Assembly (NCBI GenBank): GCA_025331125.1
Contig: JAOALB010000075.1
Span: 62,001-126,000 of the forward strand
Length of the DNA: 64,000 nucleotides
Source of the DNA: Mycogone perniciosa
Taxonomy: Eukaryota > Ascomycota > Sordariomycetes > Hypocreales > Hypocreaceae
Direction: 5' to 3'
The stretch's first letter is position 1, and each line of letters begins with the position of its first letter. This document shows, piece by piece, positions 56,011 to 64,000 of this stretch. Both the position numbers and the translations under genes were made by a program. The notes under the pieces were generated by a model that made no database searches, was not told the DNA's origin, and saw only the letters and a program-made list of their open reading frames with translations.

Positions 56011-58270
56011 ATGGTTTCTATATTCGGCCTCAGGTTTGGAGGCGACAAGAAGAAGTCACCGTAAGAAACCAGAAGACTCGCTTTTCAGACTGCCACCGCG
56101 GTTCACTAACGTAGCAAAACTTAGGAGCAAGCAACCCGACAAGAAGCCAGCGCCCCAACAGCAGCAGCAACAATGGAGCCACACTGATCAGGCCCAGTCT
56201 GGCAAGGGCCAAATCTTTGCGCAAGAATTATCTCGACCTGAACGACCGCCCTCGCGACCCGGTACTTCGCATTCCACCACGTCGCGCAATACCAATTGGC
56301 GCACCACTTTCAAGGATATGAAGGCAACGTCGTCCATGGTCGATCTCTCGGCAACAATGCGTCGACCCAGTACGGGCAGCCTACGCCAGCCCATGGGGGA
56401 GGCTAGTGGTGCGAAGCCATGGATGAAGTCTAATGCCGGTTCGGTGAGTCTGGCGACGCCGGATAGTAATGCGCCACGAGTAGGGACACCGGGAAGGTCT
56501 ACAGGGGCTCAGAAGGAATGGGTGAACCCTCTGGACGTGCATTTTGGCAAGGACCCAGCGAGCGCTGCTAGACCTGGGACTCCGAGCGGAGCAAATGGGA
56601 CAGCACTCAAGAGCCCCCTGGGTCAGATTGAAGTCGGCATCCGAAGAGAGCAGGACGACGAGGACGCTGACTTTGGTGAACCTGGTCCTGACGTAGGAAT
56701 TGGAGGGGGCGGGTATCCATCACCACCACGGTCTATCGAGGGCGGAGAGCAACGACCTCCATTCTCCCCGAATGGCTTCAGTAGCCGAAAGAATACATCT
56801 GACACCCTTGGAACCGTGGAAAAATTCGGCCCTGCGCCGCTTCCCAGCCCATCTCCATCTGGCCCCAGTACAAATGATGAGCGATGGGAGCCACCTGTCA
56901 TCCGGGACGTGCAAGCCAAGCGGGATACGTTGACGTTCCTCTCCCCACGCAGACGCAGCTTCGCCATGGCGATTGAGGAGGCGGACAGAGAGAGGCACAG
57001 GCTACAGCAGCACCCGGTGGAAGGGTTTGCGGGCAATTTTTCCGACTTCGACTTTGGAGACAGCGTCGCGAAGCCTGCTACACCGTCTGTGACCCCTATA
57101 TTCACGAATCCTGTTGGTACGTTAGGCATAGAGTTAGTGCAAAGCCCAATCCAGATGACGGAATCGAATCCGTTTAAGGAGGATGAGGCAGGTGGCAAGA
57201 ATCGAGACATGAGCGATCTCAGCGGAACCGTTGACACGAAATCACCACAGCAGCAGCAGCATCAGGTGCTACAACAATTTCAACACAGTTCGCGGTTATC
57301 TATGGAAGGACCATCTGGAACCACCTGGCCGTCTCCTTCAAGGGGGGCCCCAATCCCGACGCTAAAGGAAGCGCCTCGACCGGGTATTCAAAGCCCTCCT
57401 GCTCCAGTCGAGGTCAATCAAGAGCCTGGCACTAGTCCCTTTGGACGTGCTCCGCCCAAGGGCTTCAATTCACGGATGACATCTGACGCCCGTGCTCGTG
57501 GGCCTCCCCAGCCTCTACGTCCTGCAGCGCTGTCTGGTCTGGCACCCCGAGTTGACAGCATAACGCATAGTCCCCGGAGCCCGTATGGCCCGCCTGCTAC
57601 AGAGAACAGCTATATACGCACTGGTGAGGCTCCTCGGCCACCACTAGATCGGCCACCGCTGGATCGGCCATTGCCAGATCGACCACTGCCAGAGCGACCA
57701 CTGCCAAGCCCCTTTGTCTCCAAAACACCATTGGAGGGTGAGTTTCCTGTTATGAAGGGACTTCCCAGAGGACGACAACCACCTCGCTCGCCTACGGAAG
57801 AACAAGGAGGTCACTCCCTACCCTCATGGGGTGGTCTGGGCTTCGACCGCTCTGAGCCACGACACTCCGCGATCCCAGCGCCGCTCACACCCTCAAAGCG
57901 GCAACCAAATTCGCCCACTTGGACATCCACACCCACTACTGCGACGGCTCCACGCATTCCTAGTCCCACTTTCCCATCCCTTGAGATTGCTATCTCAGGC
58001 ACGAGCGAGGAATTCTCCAAGACCTTTGATATATCGTACGACCTCCCTCTTCCTCATCCGTCACCCATGTTGAGCGAATTCTCCGCCTTCAATCCCGGAA
58101 GCCCTAGCATACTGGGAAGCCCTATGCGCGTCGAGGCCAAAAAAGCTCCGCCACGACCAGCACCAGTCACTTTGCCGCCGCTATTCCAAAAGGATAGGAG
58201 CCCGTTGATACCAGACGGGACAAACCCGTCTATGAGGTCGAATATGGAGGTCCACTCCGATTTCATCTAA
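56011..58270 (+). CDS. Conserved fungal disordered protein, function unknown
   Basis: Exons 56011-56060 and 56125-58270 joined over a 64-bp intron (GTAAGA..CTTAG) give 731 residues. The 50-base first exon encodes MVSIFGLRFGGDKKKSP, a short head I associate with fungal orthologues. The long second exon is Pro/Ser/Gly-rich throughout. It has a poly-Gln patch (APQQQQQQW) near residue 25, PGTSHS/RPGTPSG motifs, a short ordered-looking block SPRRRSFAMAIEEADRERHR near residue 305, a repeated PPLDRPLPDRPLPERPLPSP stretch near 570, and EEFSKTFDISYDLPLPHPSP near the C-terminus. There is no enzyme motif or membrane segment. The repeated PxxP elements could bind SH3 domains; this is inference. The continuous frame can be read 56 bases further upstream but lacks an ATG. 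Confidence 0.78.
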
Positions 58271-58757
58271 ACTCCTTTTCTCTATTTCTTCGTTTTTCTC
58301 TATTGTATTTTTAAATAACGACGAAGGCAGCTTAGCAGCCGATGATGCGGAGTAAAGGAATCGGACTGGTTTATCCCAAAAGAAAGGAGATCTTGCTGAA
58401 CACTCGTTTGTACGTTTGTACATATGTTTTATTCCTTTGTGTATTCTCATGTTTGAGTCTTTGTAGAATGGATGGGGGCTGCACCAGGTATAGGTTGTGG
58501 GTGAGGATCTTGTAAAGATACAGCATTGGGCGGTAAAAATGATGTGATAGTTTTGTATAATTAATCAAGAAATTGCACATGCTTCATCGGAAGAGTCAGA
58601 TCACAGTATAATTGTTCACATCACACGCAGATATTTTATTGTGGCCTTTGAAGCTGACATCATAAATAACTACCATTTTATATCAGGCCTCTCTTTTTTT
58701 CTCCCCACATCACAAATGATCATGCTCTATCTAAATACTGTCGGAAATGGAGGGCCC
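58271..58757. other. Convergent intergenic region
   Basis: About 490 bases between the stop of the disordered protein gene (plus) and the stop of the O-acetyltransferase gene (minus). It is AT-rich, with TTTAAATAACG near 58310 and TATAATTAATC near 58556. Nothing coding is recognised. Confidence 0.55.
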
Positions 58758-60389
58758 TCAGTTCAAGAACAGCTTCAAGTTCCCGCCCACATTCTTCAAA
58801 TCCAACAAAAAGGTATCATGTCCAAACAAACTCGTCTCCTCGCTCAACTCCACATGAGTCACATTCCTATTCCCCCCCAAGCGCAACGACTCAGCGATTT
58901 CTCTTTGCTGCCACGCGGGGAACAAGATATCGCTCGCCACGCCCATGACCAGCGTGGGGATGTCGCGCACGGGCGATAACCCTAGGACTAGATCGGCGGG
59001 AGGACGTGAGGATCCGGGGACCTGGGGCTCTCCTGGCGTGTCGATTTGGGACTCGGGTTGTTCTTCGTAGGGCTCCGTGGGGAGGGTGAGACTGCATTGC
59101 AAGTCCTGGGGGGGAAGTGTCCCCAAGGCGATGTCTTTCTCGCGCGAGGATCGCCGGGTGAAGGAGGATAGTTGGTTCTCGCGGCCGAGGTCAAAAAGGT
59201 CCATTGCTTTGCTCACGTAGAGCAAGCTGTTCGGATCGTAGTTGAGACACCACTTCTCCCCCGCATGATCCAAATACGTCTCAATCAAGAAATCTGGACA
59301 CAGCGCTGGCGGCTTGCTCGAGTCGGCTCTTCTTCTACTGAAGCGCTGCTCCCACTCTGGTCCCGAGCGGTACGTCACGGTAGCAATCTCCCGCGCGAGC
59401 TTCATCCCTGCGTGCGGAGGAACCTTGCCGTAGTAGAACCCGCGGTTCCAGTTTGGATCCATCATGAGGACCTGGCGCTGGGTGTGTCTCATGGCGATGC
59501 TGTAGGGATGACTCCTTGCGCAGCCGCTGATGGTGGCGATGCGACCTACGCGCGATGGAAACAGAACGCCTGCGGCGAGGGATTGCATGCCGCCCATGCT
59601 GGATCCGACGCTGGCGTAGAGCTTTTCCACGCCGAGGTGGTCCAGGAGACGGAACTGGGCGCGCACCATGTCCTCCATGGTCAGGATGGGGAAACGCGTG
59701 GCGTAGCGCTCGCCGTTGCCTGGGTCGATGCTGCCCGGACCGGTTGAGCCGTAGCAACCGCCGATGACGTTGGTGCAGATGATGTGATACTTGTCTGTGT
59801 CTAGCGGAGCTCCGGGACCGATGAACTTCTCCCACCAGCCTGGCGCGGGATTGCTCTCCGTAGAGTGGGCATGCGACGATGCAGAAAGGCCAGTGTGGAG
59901 GAGAATGACGTTGGATTTGTCGCCGTTCATCTGACCCCAGGATTCGTAGGCAATGTTGAATTCAGGGAGGATGCCGCCCCAGTCGAGAAGAAAGGGTTCT
60001 TTGCAGTGGTAATGGAGTGTCTCGCCGGATGTGTATGACGGCTCTGGGCCGCTGCTTGAACCGGGGGAGCCGGAGCCGGTAGCAGTAGCGGCGCCGAGTT
60101 TAGCGGACCTGCTCTCCATGGCGTCTAGACAAGGGAAAGCCATTGCTGGGTTTGAAGCAGCTCCGGACTTGCGGGCAGCGGACGAGTGGAACTGATGATG
60201 CCGTGCTGCGGCGCCATGGTGATGGCTCCGGCTCCGGTCTCGGGTCTGGGAATAGGACTGTAGGAGGAGCGCAGCACTGCGACTTGAAGAAGAAGAAGAA
60301 GAAGAAGAAGAAGAAGATGGTGATGATAATGATGTTATCGCATTGGGCAGCCGACGAGCTGCGGCCTTTAGAGGCCTTTGCGACCTCAT
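58758..60389 (-). CDS. cysA: Mitochondrial serine O-acetyltransferase, alpha/beta-hydrolase type (CysA/Cys2)
   Basis: Acetylates L-serine with acetyl-CoA to O-acetylserine, the precursor of cysteine. 543 residues from the ATG at 60389, one exon; the frame extends 35 codons further upstream but that start removes the presequence. The N-terminus MRSQRPLKAAARRLPNAITS is basic, amphipathic and lacks acids, as in a mitochondrial presequence, and is followed by a poly-Ser run. The fold core shows NVILLHTGLSASSHAHSTE, PGWWEKFIGPGAPLDT, VIGGCYGSTGPGS, the nucleophile Ser264 in VGSSMGGMQS, and late Asp and His elements (VASDILFPAWQQ; LFGHDTFLLDL). It belongs to the homoserine O-acetyltransferase superfamily, but the sequence around HSTESNPAPGWWEKFIG matches the serine type. 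A homoserine substrate is the less likely alternative. Confidence 0.9.
   Translation of the reverse strand: MRSQRPLKAAARRLPNAITSLSSPSSSSSSSSSSSSRSAALLLQSYSQTRDRSRSHHHGAAARHHQFHSSAARKSGAASNPAMAFPCLDAMESRSAKLGAATATGSGSPGSSSGPEPSYTSGETLHYHCKEPFLLDWGGILPEFNIAYESWGQMNGDKSNVILLHTGLSASSHAHSTESNPAPGWWEKFIGPGAPLDTDKYHIICTNVIGGCYGSTGPGSIDPGNGERYATRFPILTMEDMVRAQFRLLDHLGVEKLYASVGSSMGGMQSLAAGVLFPSRVGRIATISGCARSHPYSIAMRHTQRQVLMMDPNWNRGFYYGKVPPHAGMKLAREIATVTYRSGPEWEQRFSRRRADSSKPPALCPDFLIETYLDHAGEKWCLNYDPNSLLYVSKAMDLFDLGRENQLSSFTRRSSREKDIALGTLPPQDLQCSLTLPTEPYEEQPESQIDTPGEPQVPGSSRPPADLVLGLSPVRDIPTLVMGVASDILFPAWQQREIAESLRLGGNRNVTHVELSEETSLFGHDTFLLDLKNVGGNLKLFLN
60286..60316. repeat. (GAA)n microsatellite encoding poly-Ser in the O-acetyltransferase
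   Basis: About ten GAA units on plus read as TTC on the coding strand in one frame and as TCT/Ser in the used frame, giving a run of serines just after the mitochondrial presequence. It is likely length-variable between strains. Confidence 0.85.
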
Positions 60390-60918
60390 GATGAATGTGT
60401 TGTAAGTGAAGTGAAGTGAAGTTGTTAGGAGCCGGACTGTCGGATGAGGTTTGTAAGCCAAAGCCGGACTGTCGGCCTGTGGCTCCTCTCGCACACCATT
60501 TCACGTGCTTTGGAATTCCACCATAGGAAATCTGCCGGTTTCCAACGATTCAATATGACAACCTCATCTCGGTATTGAAAGAGGCTCTTATTTTCCAGCG
60601 GCTAATCTAATGTGAGACGTCACGCCATACCGTTCATGTTAATAACACATGTTCCGCATATAGAACCCGTCACGCTCAAACAAGCCAGGCAGTAATCCCA
60701 CGAATACGAAGTAGAGTCTGCACGCATGTTCGCTTCCCTGACAGCTGTGCGCGAACCATGCCGGCTATGCGAACGAGCCACGTAAGCGGCCAGGCAGGTC
60801 AAGGCAGCCTCGCGTATGAAGACACTGCATCTCGTAATCGTATTTTGGGCTCGCTCGGCGCCTGACATGTCCCTCGCGTGTGTTCATTGGCCTCTTGAAG
60901 GCGCAATTATAAGCGATG
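60390..60918. other. Promoter region of the O-acetyltransferase gene
   Basis: About 530 bases upstream of the start codon, with a GTGAAGTGAAGTGAAG repeat at 60405-60420 and an exact repeat (GCCGGACTGTCGG) at 60432-60444 and 60464-60476. No gene is recognised. Confidence 0.45.
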
Positions 60919-61300
60919 TCAGGTTGCAGTTATGGCCTCATGGACGGCCGCTGAGATCTCAGGCAATTTGAGTTTGTCAGCAAGCGATTGGAGGATTGAT
61001 TCTTTGTAAGAACCAATATGCATAGGGTCAAGGATGTCTGTCAATGGCTGCAAAAGTTCCACATCGAGAAGGGGATGAACACCTGAGGCGAACGAGGGCG
61101 CTTCAACCGAAAGGGGTGACTTATTGGCTGGTGCATGGGCAGAGTGCTGCCTACGAGTAGGTTCCTGGGTGTAGCAACAGGGATGGTTTTTTCAAGGGCA
61201 AGTCAACTGTCATGGAGACGGAATTCAGTGTCATGTATCAGAGGAATGTTGTTTTGTTCTGTCTGTAGAAGTTTCTCTTCATCTCGAATAAAGGCCATCG
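60919..61300 (-). pseudogene. Probable broken small gene
   Basis: On the minus strand, stretches that read like protein occur in consecutive but shifted frames: MAFIRDEEKLLQTE from the ATG at 61300, then EQNNIPLIHDTEFRLHDS after a 2-base shift, then a TGA codon, then LALEKTIPVATPRNLLVG and STLPMHQPI in the same frame, then after another shift SPLSVEAPSFASGVHPLLDV and a helical end ELLQPLTDILDPMHIGSYKE, stopping at 60919. No GT donor exists in the first 60 bases, so an intron cannot rescue the first break. A weak GTTGAC..CACCAG splice could skip the TGA and second shift. I do not recognise the family. A short real exon of another gene, or chance, are alternatives. Confidence 0.4.
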
Positions 61301-61603
61301 TCCGTAACAGTGCGCTTTTGTAAATAGGTGAGGTAGTAATAATAATTGTGGTTATAGGCGGACCTGTACGAAGTATGTAGTAGTACCTACTTCGTAATGA
61401 TTATTAGGTAAGGCATCTCTATAAGTGGTAATATACGCGACGCGGCGCGTTTCCTCGGAAGTTAATGGACCGACGTCACCGCTCGTCCCAAATTCAACAT
61501 GTAAACAAACAAATCGAAACAACACTCCTTTCCCACATTGACAACATCTGGTATCGGAACTCATTTGATCACGCATGACGTCTCCTTCCGTCAGAGTCCT
61601 GAG
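61301..61603. other. Short spacer with palindrome motifs
   Basis: About 300 bases between the broken frame and the next start codon. It includes TACGAAGTATG and CTACTTCGTAATG inverted copies around 61367-61400. Promoter function for the next gene is expected. Nothing else is seen. Confidence 0.45.
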
Positions 61604-62875
61604 ATGTCGCTATCATGGGATATCCCGCGTGAGACGCCGCTTCGAATCAAGCGCAAGGCCTTCTGGAAAATCGTCAAATCCCTGCCTCGGCCACATCCAG
61701 ACCCCCAGCTAGAATGGCATCTCCAGCTCTATGACCAGTATACCAGGCTGAAACGGCGTCTTGAGAAACTCTGGAATGTCCCTCTCCTTGCCGACAGCGA
61801 TCTCGAGGCTCTGAATGTCGTGCGCGGCGCCGAGTTCAACGTTGATGAATCCGATCCGCTTGATATGGAACCAAGATTTTTTTTGCCCCATGCGGCCAGC
61901 TTAGCCGAACAACGTGCTCAGTTGTTTTTGAAGAGGGGAGAAAAGTGGCCGCAGCCAATTTGTGACGACGAATACTATTACGTTGATGGGACACGACTGC
62001 CAGAATCATCTCGCGTGGGCAGATACCGCGCCGCGGTTTGGGGGTTGGTGGAGTGGGAAGAATACATCCCGCATCTTCGACGTGTTGATGACATGGGGGG
62101 CAATCCATACTGGTGCAACGATGCGTGAGTTGTGTGATGATGGAAGGCAGTTGATGGTCCGCTAATTAGATCTCTTTAACAGACTGTTTACGATATATAA
62201 CTCCCCGCTTCGAATCGCCGGCGGTTGGCAGCAAAGGATCCCTTCACGAGGCGAATATCACTCATTTGGCATACGCGGTTTATATCATTCCGTAAAACAA
62301 CCTGATTGTACCAAGCAAGATCCAGCAGTGCCCCATGTTGTGATGGGCCTTTTATACAGCATTATACCCGATGATAGAATTCTGCGAAGCGAGCTGCTTA
62401 TGGCTGCGGTATTTCTAAGATCAAGGTTGGCCACTTGCAGCTGGTCCAGGCACCATACTTTCCCCGTAATCTACATTAACTTGCGCTGCCATTTACCGTC
62501 ATATCTAATTCATAACAGATGTTGGTATTGAGCCTCCATGAGGGTGGCGCCCGTATTCTCCAGGTCCATGCCGTCAATGGGCAACTGCATGTACGAGTGT
62601 CTCGTCGGTTAAATCTTCTCAGCGATGAGAATTCGGTTCCTGCAGATGCGAAGATTTTGTTCCGGTGGATATTCGCTAAACCGATAGGCCATACTCACTT
62701 CTCCAATATACCCAGAGGCCTTACTACGAAAGAGGAGGGTTACTACCAAAATCAAGACCCTGGAGCATCATCAATGTTGAAGATCGAGACGATGGCTGAA
62801 ATAGATGTGCAGCGAGTACCGAGTGATGCTATGGCAACTAGCCACGATGAAAGGATTTGCTTCACAATTTCTTGA
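61604..62875 (+). CDS. Unknown fungal protein, three exons
   Basis: Exons 61604-62124, 62183-62465 and 62519-62875 (donors GTGAGT and GTAATC; acceptors AACAG) keep frame and give 386 residues. The start is the first in-frame ATG (MSLSWDIPRE); the frame can be read 22 codons further upstream without ATG. The N-terminal half is Trp/Arg/Glu-rich (PQLEWHLQLYDQYTRLKRR; RGEKWPQPICDDEYYYVDG; LVEWEEYIPHLRR). The second half has a helical block LLMAAVFLRSRLATCSW and a beta-rich block MLVLSLHEGGARILQVHAV, a pattern I associate with a large family of uncharacterised fungal proteins. No catalytic motif, signal peptide or membrane segment. The weakest point is the second donor, GTAATC. Function unknown. 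Confidence 0.65.
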
Positions 62876-63588
62876 AACAAGTAAATTGGGCGTATGCCAG
62901 ATGTTTGGTATCTTCAGATTTTGTTGGCGCTTATATTTAGCACTTCTACATCTCCTGCTGTAGAAATGGCATTGTTGGACATTTGGTAGCTGCCACTCCA
63001 CGCACAAGACCACCCCATTTATTAGACCAGACCCCATCTCTTGGTCATGGATGAGATATTACGCCAGGCATCAACCTGATGCAAGGCCAGCGGCAACTCC
63101 AGAGTCATCGCAAGCCAATAGGTACACATCCATTGGACGATGCAGGGCTTGTAAACTGTCGCAAGGCGTCAGTTGTTACAGCAGCCAGCAATCAAATACT
63201 TGGCGACAACATCATTTCCATTAATAGGCCAGAACACTGTGTTGGAAGTTCACGATTGGTGGAATCTCAGGCCTTTTCTTGGGTGGACCTTTTTATGCGT
63301 GTTGGTTGACCCCTGGTTGCCAACTCACGCTCACATCTACGCGCCGGTTGCCTTGTCGCGCCTGACCATGCGGCCCGTTTCGGGCTATCACTCTATCGCT
63401 TTATCACTCCTGATGGTGAGGCTTCACGGCGCTTGCCAATTGGGATTCTCTGCGGGAAGACTCGAAGTATTTAACATGGAGATGTATGCTGTCCTTTCAG
63501 CAAACCAAGCTCCTCGTTCTTCATCAACAGTACCATTCAGTACGGCCCGAAACCACCGACGCCAATAACTTCAGCACCAATCGCCACC
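62876..63588. other. Spacer before the right-edge gene
   Basis: About 710 bases. The open frames here show no family resemblance. The last 100 bases are C/A-rich and end in GCCACCATG, a strong start context for the next gene. Confidence 0.5.
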
Positions 63589-64000
63589 ATGTCCAATGAG
63601 GATCCCCTTCCAGCAACCAAAACAGAGTGGAAAACGGACGCAGCCCCATACAAGCTGCAAATTTCCGATAATCTCTTGTATAAATTGCCTCAGCTGGGAT
63701 CCGGATCCAAATTGGACTTCGACAACTGGCTTCGGCTTAGAGTTCTTTGGAAGATAAAGGATCGTCACCGCCCGACTCACGCCGATATCTTCGCCAATGA
63801 CCGCGACGATATGGCGAAGACATCTGAAACTGATCTAAAACCCCTACCTTGGTATGATGCGCTTCAACAAGACAGCAAATCCCCCAAGGATTGGCATGGC
63901 CTGTCGGACTGGAAGGAATCCGTTCTCTCGCTCAGACGGCGCGCCGTAATCTTGAAGGAGATGGATGTCAAGGGACAGTCAACCCGACCACCGGACTGGG
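63589..64000 (+). CDS. Unknown fungal protein, 5' part only (runs off the window)
   Basis: Open from an ATG in excellent context (GCCACCATG) to the window edge: 137 codons with no stop. It starts MSNEDPLPATKTEWKTDAAP and continues with Trp- and Asp-rich sequence (KLDFDNWLRLRVLWKIKDRH; LKPLPWYDALQQDSKSPKDW; LSDWKESVLSLRRRAVILKE). Composition is soluble and charged, with seven or more tryptophans. No recognised domain is visible in this part. It follows the three-exon unknown gene on the same strand by about 0.7 kb, and its style (Trp/Arg/Asp-rich) is similar, but I could not show that they are paralogous. Confidence 0.6.
   Translation, partial: MSNEDPLPATKTEWKTDAAPYKLQISDNLLYKLPQLGSGSKLDFDNWLRLRVLWKIKDRHRPTHADIFANDRDDMAKTSETDLKPLPWYDALQQDSKSPKDWHGLSDWKESVLSLRRRAVILKEMDVKGQSTRPPDW

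Noticed and set aside
5000..61400. The recurring TACGGAGTA motifs as a CRISPR array
   Set aside because: Copies are irregularly spaced over tens of kilobases in a eukaryotic genome, without uniform spacers.
63173..63568. A 131-codon frame upstream of the right-edge gene
   Set aside because: No family resemblance, start context is poor, and it covers the expected promoter of the next gene.

Overview
The window looks like chromosomal DNA of a filamentous ascomycete, most probably a eurotiomycete (Aspergillus/Penicillium-type). The evidence is short GT..AG introns of about 50-130 bp, a vacuolar subtilisin of the Alp2/PepC type, an alpha/beta-hydrolase-type serine O-acetyltransferase, a fungal-type 9.5 kDa complex I subunit, and large low-complexity fungal proteins. 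The exact species cannot be read from the sequence.

Layout. 0.2-4.2 kb (minus): Cid1/Cid13-type non-canonical poly(A) polymerase. 4.2-9.9 kb: gene-poor, repeat-rich spacer with one weak secreted-protein candidate. 9.9-10.9 kb (plus): peroxiredoxin-like thioredoxin-fold protein. 12.4-13.9 kb (minus): five-exon conserved low-complexity protein. 14-18.2 kb: spacer rich in TACTCCGTA-type palindromes. 18.2-25.4 kb (minus): intronless 2,383-residue reducing polyketide synthase ending in a fused thioesterase, standing alone in a gene-poor, AT-rich setting. 28.5-30.1 kb (plus): membrane-anchored PAF-acetylhydrolase-like esterase. 30.4-33.5 kb (minus): Ser-rich protein of unknown function. 34.3-36.0 kb (minus): vacuolar serine protease. 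38.7-46.8 kb (plus): six-exon BEACH/WD40 protein. 47.3-47.6 kb (minus): two-exon complex I 9.5 kDa subunit, divergent from the oligosaccharyltransferase Wbp1/OST48 gene at 48.0-49.6 kb (plus). 49.6-52.9 kb: spacer with a 12-bp minisatellite. 52.95-53.75 kb (plus): splicing factor Isy1, whose first coding exon is only the ATG. 56.0-58.3 kb (plus): disordered conserved protein. 58.8-60.4 kb (minus): mitochondrial serine O-acetyltransferase. About 60.9-61.3 kb (minus): probable broken gene. 61.6-62.9 kb (plus): three-exon unknown protein. 63.6 kb to the right edge (plus): a partial unknown gene.

Most genes are housekeeping: RNA 3'-end modification, splicing, N-glycosylation, respiration, cysteine synthesis, vacuolar proteolysis and membrane traffic. 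The accessory element is the polyketide synthase. Its KS-AT-DH-ER-KR-ACP-TE order, lack of a methyltransferase, lack of introns and lack of obvious partner genes make it the strongest candidate for something unusual. Exon boundaries were read by hand from splice signals, reading-frame phase and remembered family conservation; no search or transcript data were available.
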